A stretch of DNA of 5,439 nucleotides from the NCBI GenBank assembly GCA_030916665.1, contig JAUPWC010000452.1, positions 1 through 5,439 of the forward strand, read 5' to 3'. Source of the DNA: Verrucomicrobiota bacterium. Lineage in GTDB: Bacteria > Verrucomicrobiota > Verrucomicrobiia > Opitutales > Opitutaceae. A program made the translations under genes and the position numbers. Below are positions 1 to 4,926 of this stretch, piece after piece (positions within the stretch are counted from its first letter, which is position 1; each line of letters starts with the position of its first letter). The notes beneath the pieces were generated by a model. It saw only the letters and a list, made by a program, of their open reading frames with translations. It had not been told where the DNA came from and did not search any database.

Positions 1-3
1 CGC

Positions 4-17
4 GTCGGGTGCCCGAC
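4..17. other. Small palindrome after nuoN, possible start of a terminator
   Basis: GTCGGG-TG-CCCGAC is a perfect 6-base inverted repeat seven bases past the nuoN stop. Allowing a four-base loop it would form a 5-bp stem. Any U-tract would lie beyond the window, so a terminator cannot be confirmed. Confidence 0.25.
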
Positions 18-24
18 CGCAAAC

Positions 25-1485
25 TCAGAACAACCCCAGCAGCAGAGAAGGCCATACGCCGAACAACACGATGAGTGCGGCGGCGACCAACAGGGAGAGG
101 CGGGCGGGCAGGGGGGGCTTCACGGGAGCGGCCTCAGCCGCGGGGGCGGCGACGAGCGCCTGTTTCAGGATGAGCAGGTAATAATAGAGCGCGACGGCGC
201 TCAGGGCGATGGCGAGGATCACGAGCCAGCCGGCGGGGCCTTGCAGGCCGCCGACCTTGAGCACGGAGGCGAAGACGGCGAACTTGCCGAAGAAACCGGC
301 GAGCGGCGGGATGCCGGCCAGCGAGAGCACGAACAGGGCGAGGCAGCCGGCGAGGAAGGGCGAGCGTTTGTGCAGGCCGGCCAGGTCGGTGAGCGACTGG
401 ACGCGTCCGGAGGATTCCAGCGCGGCGATGACGCCGAAGGCGCCGACCGTCGCGAGGCCGTAGGTGGCGGCGTAGTAGAACAGAGGCCCCGGGCCGATGC
501 GCCCCGCGGCGAGCACGCCGAGCAGCAGGGCGCCGGCGTGGGCGATGGCAGAGTAGGCGAGCAGGCGGCGGACGTTGGACTGGGCGAGCGCGCCGATGTT
601 GCCCAGCAGCAGCGAGGCGCCGGCGATGAGCGCGACCACCGGGGCCCAACCGACGGTGACGGGGGTGTGGGCAACCGTGCCGGCCGCGGCGCCGAGTCCG
701 GGCCAGAGCAGGCGGGTGAAGAGCACAAGGCCGGCGAGTTTCGAGGCAGAAGCGATGAGCGCGGCGGCCGGGGCGGGCGCGCCCTGATAGACGTCGGGCG
801 CCCAGAGGTGGAAGGGCGCGGCGGCGGCCTTGAAGCCGAAGGCGGCGAGGATCATCACGAGCGCCACGATCAGCAGCGGCGACTGGGCCTGCGCCAGGTG
901 GCCGGCGATGTAGTTCAGGTTGATCGAGCCGGTCAGGCCGTAGAGCAGGCTGAAGCCGAAGAGGAGAAACGCCGCCGCCATGCCGCCGAAGAGGAAGTAT
1001 TTCAGGGCCGCCTCGGCCGATTGCGGACTGGTCTTGTCGAAGCCGGCCAGCGCGTAGAGTGAGAGACTGGCCAGTTCGAGCGCGACGAAGGCGACGAGCA
1101 GGTTGTTGGCCGCGGCCATGAGGCTGAATCCAGTCGTGGCGAAAAGGAGGATCGCCGTGAACTCGGCGGGGTGGCGGAGCTTCGCGGAATGGGGGAGCAG
1201 GGCCAGCGCGAGCGCAGCGAGGCCGATCACGCCGGTGCGGGTGACGATGGCGAGCTGATCATGGAAGAAGGTTCCGCCGAAGACGCGGCCGGAGGCCGGC
1301 AGCGTGGAGGCTTCCCATCCGGCCATAAGCAGAGCGATGGTGCCGAGCGCGAGGGCGACGTGGGGGCGGCTGCCCGGACGGTGGCGCGCCCAGACGAGGT
1401 CGAAGCCCAGCACCAGCAGCGCGCCGACCACGAGGTGGATCTCGGGTCGCAGGGCGTGGAAGAGTCCGGCGTAGTCGGCAGTCAT
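25..1485 (-). CDS. nuoN: NADH-quinone oxidoreductase subunit N
   Basis: NuoN is the antiporter-like pump subunit nearest the quinone-binding part of the membrane arm. The product has 486 residues, close to the usual length, with about 14 hydrophobic segments. Diagnostic motifs are FVALELASLSLYALAGF with TM5 Glu137, FGFKAAAAPFHLWAPDVYQG with TM7 Lys219, SASKLAGL with TM8 Lys249, and GIPPLAGFFGKFAVF with TM12 Lys401. NuoN has Lys at this last site where NuoM has Glu. The start is ATG at 1485 (MTADYAGLFH), with GGAGGT five bases upstream. The frame is open further, to a GTG at 1635, but the extra 50 residues are encoded by the spacer repeat and are basic and non-conserved in character. An Ala/Pro-rich linker at residues 446-460 precedes the last helix. 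The gene ends the block; only 24 bases of the window follow the TGA. Confidence 0.96.
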   Translation of the reverse strand: MTADYAGLFHALRPEIHLVVGALLVLGFDLVWARHRPGSRPHVALALGTIALLMAGWEASTLPASGRVFGGTFFHDQLAIVTRTGVIGLAALALALLPHSAKLRHPAEFTAILLFATTGFSLMAAANNLLVAFVALELASLSLYALAGFDKTSPQSAEAALKYFLFGGMAAAFLLFGFSLLYGLTGSINLNYIAGHLAQAQSPLLIVALVMILAAFGFKAAAAPFHLWAPDVYQGAPAPAAALIASASKLAGLVLFTRLLWPGLGAAAGTVAHTPVTVGWAPVVALIAGASLLLGNIGALAQSNVRRLLAYSAIAHAGALLLGVLAAGRIGPGPLFYYAATYGLATVGAFGVIAALESSGRVQSLTDLAGLHKRSPFLAGCLALFVLSLAGIPPLAGFFGKFAVFASVLKVGGLQGPAGWLVILAIALSAVALYYYLLILKQALVAAPAAEAAPVKPPLPARLSLLVAAALIVLFGVWPSLLLGLF

Positions 1486-1624
1486 GAGGCACCTCCGGGT
1501 AGCCGTAGGCTGCCAATCATTCTCGTTCTCCAAATCGTTCCTCGTTCTCTCGGGATGGATAGGAGGAAAGGCGCGGAGAGAACGATTAGGATTAAGAGAA
1601 CGAGAACGATGGGGAAGGGCGGGT
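1486..1624 (-). repeat. Inverted-repeat element copy B in the nuoM2-nuoN spacer
   Basis: This is the second copy of the element found between nuoL and nuoM. It has the same length and order of parts: a small palindrome on the nuoN side (GGTAGCC-GTA-GGCTGCC at 1498-1514, one mismatch) and long arms at about 1513-1552 and 1576-1613. The loop between the arms differs strongly from copy A. The edges carry an imperfect direct repeat, 1482-1498 against 1625-1641, with TCAT and CACCTCCGG identical and four bases between them mostly different (14 of 17 matching). The nuoN side supplies the GGAGGT ribosome-binding site of nuoN. RNA from this stretch should fold into a long stem-loop between the two coding regions. 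Confidence 0.85.
1491..1496 (-). promoter_or_regulatory. Ribosome-binding site that decides the nuoN start
   Basis: GGAGGT is five bases upstream of the ATG at 1485. It favours this start over the upstream in-frame GTG at 1635, whose extra codons lie in the repeat. Confidence 0.75.
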
Positions 1625-3142
1625 TCATTGCGCACCTCCGGTCAGGATGGATTGGAAGACGGGCGATTGGAGCGCCGGCCGGATCCAGTCAAAGAGCGTG
1701 TCGGGACTGAGGCCGAGGAAGATCGTCGCGCCGAGCAGCAGGAGCGCGCCGAGTTTCTCGGGCCAGGTGATGGAATCGAGGTGGAGCGCGTTGACCTCAA
1801 CGCGCTCAAGCCGGTTGGGGTCAACCGGCTCCACTTTGCCGAAGAACGAGACCTGAATGGCGCGCAGGGTGAAGGCCGCGGCGATGAGCACGCCGCTGGC
1901 GGCGGCCAGCGCCCAGAGCGGGTTGCGCTGCCAGGCGCCGATGAGGATGGTCAGCTCGGCGGGGAAGCCGCTGAAGCCCGGCAGGCCCATGGAGGCGAGG
2001 CCGGCGAGCACGAAGACCACTGCGGCGAAGGGCATCAGCTTGTGCAAGGGCAGCGCGCGCAGGTCGGCGAGGCGGCGGGTGTGGGTGCGTTCATAGACCA
2101 TCCGGCCGACGACGGCGAAGAGCAGGCCGGCGATGACACCGTGCGAGAACATCTGGAAGACCGCGCCGCTCACGGCCGCGGGGTTGGCGGCGGCCAGACC
2201 GAGCACCACGAAGCCCATGTGGCTCACGCTCGAGTAGCCGATGACAAACTTGAAGTCCTCCTGCACGAGCGCGACCAGACCGGCATAGACGATGCCGATG
2301 ATGGCCAGCCACGCGATGGTGGGTTGCAGCAGGGCGAAGGCCTCGGGCGAGAGAGGCATGGCCACGCGCAGGCAGCCGTAGGCGCCGAGCTTCATGACCA
2401 CGCCGGCCAGCAGCATCGAGGCGGCGGTGGGCGCGGCGACGTGGCCGGTGGGCGCCCACGTGTGCAGCGGGAACATGCCCGCGAGCGTGGCGAAACCGGT
2501 GAACACGAGGGCGACGACACCGACCTGCGAGGCGAGGCCGAGGCGTCCGGTGGCGGCGATGAGTTCCGGGAAGCCGAAGCCCGTGGCGTGCCCGGCGCCG
2601 TAGGCCCAGAGCATGCCGGCGAGCACCAGTGCGCTGCCCGCGAAGGAGTAGAGCACGAGTTTCATCGCGCCGTATTCGCGGTTGGTCGAGCCCCAGTTCG
2701 CGATGAGGAAATACTTCGGGACGATGGCGATCTCGTAGAAGACGAAGAGCGCGAAGGCGTCGGCGCTCAGGAACACGCCATAGACGCCGCCGATGAGGGC
2801 GAGATAGAGGGCGAAAAACTCGCCGGTGCGGTGCTCGATGTTCCAGGAGAAGAGCACGCCCGCCGTCGCCGCCAGGCCGGTCAGCACGAGGAGCGTCAGG
2901 CTGATGCCGTCGGCCGCGAGGTGATAGCGGATGCCCAGCTCGGGAATCCAGGACGCGTTGACCAAGGTCTGGAGTCCGGCCGCCGGCACGAAGTTCGCGC
3001 CGGCCGCGAGGACGATGCCCCAGGCGGTGAGCGCGGTGACGAGCGCCACGATGCGTGCCGTCGCGGCCGAACGCGTCCCGGCGACCAGCGCGAGCAGCGC
3101 GCCGGCGAAGGAGGCGTAGATCGTGAAAGGCAGGGCGTTCAT
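1625..3142 (-). CDS. nuoM2: NADH-quinone oxidoreductase subunit M, second divergent paralogue
   Basis: This second NuoM-like proton-pump subunit has 505 residues and about 14 hydrophobic segments. I chose the ATG at 3142 (MNALPFTIYA) because it lies in an ATGA-type junction. A frame from a TTG at 3157 would add only five residues and has no ribosome-binding site. Visible motifs are TM5 Glu137 in FVFYEIAIVPKYFLI, FPLHTWAPTGHVAAPTAAS around residues 224-242, TM8 Lys251 in VVMKLGAYG, and TM12 Glu396 in LPGFSGFPAELTIL. The TM7 lysine is replaced by Leu220 (GFATLAGMFPLHTW), whereas the neighbouring NuoM has it. No clear Shine-Dalgarno precedes the start, which suggests dependence on coupling with upstream translation. 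The stop overlaps an ATG (ATGA at 1625-1628), and the C-terminal GGAQ codons contain a GGAGGT sequence. Tandem nuoM genes fit a complex I with one additional pump module. Membership of the NuoM family is clear; the precise mechanistic role is inferred. Confidence 0.93.
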   Translation of the reverse strand: MNALPFTIYASFAGALLALVAGTRSAATARIVALVTALTAWGIVLAAGANFVPAAGLQTLVNASWIPELGIRYHLAADGISLTLLVLTGLAATAGVLFSWNIEHRTGEFFALYLALIGGVYGVFLSADAFALFVFYEIAIVPKYFLIANWGSTNREYGAMKLVLYSFAGSALVLAGMLWAYGAGHATGFGFPELIAATGRLGLASQVGVVALVFTGFATLAGMFPLHTWAPTGHVAAPTAASMLLAGVVMKLGAYGCLRVAMPLSPEAFALLQPTIAWLAIIGIVYAGLVALVQEDFKFVIGYSSVSHMGFVVLGLAAANPAAVSGAVFQMFSHGVIAGLLFAVVGRMVYERTHTRRLADLRALPLHKLMPFAAVVFVLAGLASMGLPGFSGFPAELTILIGAWQRNPLWALAAASGVLIAAAFTLRAIQVSFFGKVEPVDPNRLERVEVNALHLDSITWPEKLGALLLLGATIFLGLSPDTLFDWIRPALQSPVFQSILTGGAQ

Positions 3143-3270
3143 GGGCGGGCTAACCAAGGCAGTTCAACACAGAGGTCACAGAGAGCACAGAGGTTTGGGG
3201 AATGAGAAATTTCCTTCTGCCTCTGTGAACTCCGTGTCCTCTGTGTTAAAAATTGCTTTTCGACTTTCAT
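3139..3270 (-). other. Candidate 43-codon coupling mini-ORF across the CACAGAGG repeat
   Basis: The frame begins at the ATG overlapping the nuoM stop (ATGA, 3267-3270) and ends at the TGA overlapping the nuoM2 start (3139-3142). The product would be 43 residues, MKVEKQFLTQRTRSSQRQ and onward, with a LCALCDLC run that directly reflects the repeat word. There is no convincing Shine-Dalgarno before either ATG, so translation would depend on termination-reinitiation. The peptide is unlikely to be a selected protein; the preserved open frame is the notable point. Confidence 0.3.
3166..3247. repeat. CACAGAGG-family inverted repeat in the nuoM-nuoM2 spacer
   Basis: Two 28-base arms face each other around a 26-base loop at 3194-3219. 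The arms are 3166-3193 (beginning AACACAGAGGTCACAGAG) and the complement of 3220-3247 (beginning AACACAGAGGACACGGAG), and they match at 24 of 28 positions. Each arm repeats the word CACAGAG. I recall repeats of this form as abundant in Verrucomicrobiota and Planctomycetota genomes, where they are often mis-annotated as short proteins containing LCALCDLC-like runs. It is unrelated in sequence to copies A and B. A 7-base direct repeat TTCATGG (3138-3144 and 3266-3272) marks the spacer edges and includes the stop/start overlaps. Confidence 0.85.
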
Positions 3271-4787
3271 GGCAGGGTGGCCGTCCAGGAGAGGACGAGC
3301 GGGTTGATCAGGCCGGCGAGCAACTGGGGCCACACGCCGAGGAGGAACATCAGCACGAGGAGCGGGAGCAGGGTGGCCTTCTCGGTGAAGTCGAGGTCGC
3401 GGAAGTTCATGCCGGCATCGGAGGCGGGACCGTGAAAGACGCGCTGCCAGAAGGTCAGGAGGAAGAGCGCGGTGGCGAGCAGGCCGAGGGTGGCGCTGGC
3501 CGCGGCCCAGGGAGCGAGGCCGAAGACGCCACGGAAGATGAGGAACTCACCGACGAAGCCATTGAGACCGGGCAGACCGAGCGAGGAGAACAGCGCGATG
3601 CCGCAGAATCCGGCGAAGACCGGGGCGGCGGAGCGCACGCCGCCGAAGTCGAGGAGGCCGCGTTTGCCGCCCGAGCGGTCTTCCAGCACGCCGACGCAAA
3701 AGAAGAGCGCGGCGGCGGACAGGCCGTGGTTGAACATCTGGAGAATCGTGCCGCTCAGGGCGGCGACCGAGGCGTCGCGAGCAAGCTCGCTCCCACAGGA
3801 GTTGACCGCGAAGAGCGAGAGCAGGCAGTAACTCAGATGGTTGATGGAGGAGTAGGCGACCATCCGCTTGAGGTCGGTCTGGCGCATGGCGGCGAAGGCG
3901 CTGAGCACCACACCGGCGAGAGCGAGCCAGAGCAGGGGAGTGGCAGCGGCCTGCAGTGGCTGCGGGAAAATCGGCCAGAGAATCCGCAGAAAGCCATACA
4001 CGCCCATCTTGGACATCACGCCGGTGAGGAACATCGAGGTGCCGGTCGGGGCCTCGGCGTAGACCGGAGGCAGCCACGCGTGAAAGGGGAAGAGCGGAAC
4101 CTTGACCGCGAGGCCGAGCAGCACGCCGAGGAAGACCGCCTGCGGCCAGAGGCCGCCGATCACGGCGAGTTTCTCCGCAATCAATCCAGCCCGGCCGAGG
4201 GCGGCGAGTTCGATGAAGTCGAAGGTCCCGGTGGCGGCATAGAGAGCGGCGAAGCCCAGCAGCATGAACGCGCTGCCGCCGATCGTGTAGATCACGAACT
4301 GGTAGGCTGCCCGACTGGCACCAGGACCGCCCCAAAGTTTAATGAGGAAGAAGGCGGGCACGAGGCTCAGCTCCCAGAAGATGAACCACGGGAAGAAATC
4401 CAGCGCGAGGAACACGCCGAGCGCGCTGCCTTGCAAAATGAGGAACAAGGCGCCGTGGATGGCCGGGCAGCGCACCGCACGGGTCGTGCCGAAAAGCGCC
4501 AGCGGGGCGAGCAGACCGGTGAGCAGCACCAGCACGAGGCTCAGGCCGTCGAGGCCGACGTGGTAACGGACATTGAGCGCGCGAATCCAGGGCTGTTTCT
4601 CCACGAATTGCAGGCCAGTGAGGGCGGGGTCGAAGCGGGAAAGTGCAACGAGGCCCAAGGCGAGGGTGGACAGGCTGAAGACGACGGGCAGCACGCGGGC
4701 GAGCCGGGGCGAAAGCTTGCAGCGCAGCAGGAACACCAGCAGAGCCCCGATCCAGGGGGCGAAGATAATCCAGGAGAGCAGGCTCAT
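3267..4787 (-). CDS. nuoM: NADH-quinone oxidoreductase subunit M, canonical copy, with an in-frame REP insertion
   Basis: This 506-residue antiporter-like subunit of complex I is close to the usual NuoM length and carries about 14 hydrophobic segments. The pump residues are present: TM5 Glu139 in FIFWELSLVPAFF, TM7 Lys229 in AVKVPLFPFHAWLP, TM8 Lys260 in GVMSKMGVYG and TM12 Glu414 in LPGLNGFVGEFLI. By motif these correspond to E. coli Glu144, Lys234, Lys265 and Glu407. The ATG at 4787 has a strong Shine-Dalgarno GGAGGT five bases upstream. Residues about 330-341 (SCGSELARDASV) have no counterpart in NuoM2 or in my recollection of E. coli NuoM. They are encoded by a REP-like palindrome in the loop after the YSSINHLSYCLLSLF helix and before SGTILQMFNHG. 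The frame is intact and all other motifs are preserved, so the gene is probably functional. It is separated from nuoL and nuoM2 by repeat-bearing spacers. Confidence 0.95.
   Translation of the reverse strand: MSLLSWIIFAPWIGALLVFLLRCKLSPRLARVLPVVFSLSTLALGLVALSRFDPALTGLQFVEKQPWIRALNVRYHVGLDGLSLVLVLLTGLLAPLALFGTTRAVRCPAIHGALFLILQGSALGVFLALDFFPWFIFWELSLVPAFFLIKLWGGPGASRAAYQFVIYTIGGSAFMLLGFAALYAATGTFDFIELAALGRAGLIAEKLAVIGGLWPQAVFLGVLLGLAVKVPLFPFHAWLPPVYAEAPTGTSMFLTGVMSKMGVYGFLRILWPIFPQPLQAAATPLLWLALAGVVLSAFAAMRQTDLKRMVAYSSINHLSYCLLSLFAVNSCGSELARDASVAALSGTILQMFNHGLSAAALFFCVGVLEDRSGGKRGLLDFGGVRSAAPVFAGFCGIALFSSLGLPGLNGFVGEFLIFRGVFGLAPWAAASATLGLLATALFLLTFWQRVFHGPASDAGMNFRDLDFTEKATLLPLLVLMFLLGVWPQLLAGLINPLVLSWTATLP
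3765..3808. repeat. REP-like palindrome inserted in frame inside nuoM
   Basis: The core GCGAGC-AA-GCTCGC at 3777-3790 is followed by TCCCACAGG. On the other strand this reads TGTGGGAGCGAGCTTGCTCG, the well-known form of a Pseudomonas-type REP sequence. It lies inside the nuoM coding frame and is read as SCGSELARDA (residues 330-339). A 5-base direct repeat (GACCG, plus strand) at 3765-3769 and 3804-3808 frames a 39-base unit, exactly 13 codons; with so short a repeat this could be chance. It falls in a loop between two membrane helices. Confidence 0.8.
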
Positions 4788-4926
4788 CGCGCACCTCCCG
4801 GCAGCCGGAGGCTGCCAATCGTTCTCTTAATCGTTATCGTTCCTCGTTCTCTCGGAGAAAACAGGCGAAGGCAGGACGAGAGAACGATTAGGATTAGGAG
4901 AACGAGAACGATGGGAAGGGAAGGGT
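4788..4926 (-). repeat. Inverted-repeat element copy A in the nuoL-nuoM spacer
   Basis: This spacer is filled by an imperfect inverted repeat. One arm is 4815-4854 and the other 4877-4915, both built from GAACGA/TCGTTC units such as AGAACGAGAACGATGGG. They flank a 22-base loop at 4855-4876. A second palindrome, GGCAGCC-GGA-GGCTGCC at 4800-4816, lies on the nuoM side. The unit is closely similar, and equal in length, to copy B before nuoN. A perfect 16-base direct repeat (TCATCGCGCACCTCCC, plus strand) covers the junction on both sides, at 4784-4799 and 4927-4942. It contains the stop/start overlap and the Shine-Dalgarno sequence. This looks like a duplicated target or junction. I recall similar GAACGA-rich repeats in Verrucomicrobiota genomes but cannot confirm the family here. 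Confidence 0.85.
4793..4798 (-). promoter_or_regulatory. Ribosome-binding site of nuoM, abutting a hairpin
   Basis: GGAGGT lies five bases before the nuoM ATG and confirms that start. The palindrome GGCAGCC-TCC-GGCTGCC (minus strand) ends one base before the GGGAGGT run. The CCTCC within that palindrome could alternatively pair with GGAGG of the site, so this RBS may be partly masked. Confidence 0.75.

Larger units (their letters stand above)
1482..1628 (-). other. Candidate 48-codon coupling mini-ORF across repeat B
   Basis: This frame has the same architecture as the one before nuoM. The ATG overlaps the nuoM2 stop (1625-1628), GGAGGT lies five bases upstream (1634-1639), and the TGA overlaps the nuoN start (1482-1485). 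The product would also be 48 residues, beginning MNPPFPIVLVLLILIVLS and ending LRLPGGAS. It matches the mini-ORF in copy A at 35 of 48 positions without gaps. Differences concentrate at residues 19-25 (the loop) and 33-37. It lacks the cysteine found at position 20 of copy A. This may be only a readable repeat. Confidence 0.35.

Noticed and set aside
1486..1635. 50-residue N-terminal extension of NuoN from GTG 1635
   Set aside because: The extension is translated repeat sequence. The ATG at 1485 has an ideal Shine-Dalgarno and begins a typical NuoN N-terminus.
3143..3157. Five-residue extension of NuoM2 from TTG 3157
   Set aside because: There is no ribosome-binding site, and the ATG at 3142 matches the stop/start overlap pattern of the other junctions.
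1484..3205. 573-codon open frame on the plus strand antisense to nuoM2
   Set aside because: It is rich in Gly, Glu, Arg and Gln with no recognisable domain, and it mirrors the codon structure of a clear nuoM2 in GC-rich DNA.
3166..3247. CRISPR-like array from the repeated CACAGAG words
   Set aside because: The words are short, lack unique spacers and form a single inverted repeat with one loop.
4815..4915. Inverted-repeat A as a rho-independent terminator after nuoL
   Set aside because: The arms are long and imperfect, with no terminal U-tract, and they are followed by operon genes that need the same transcript. Partial attenuation cannot be excluded.
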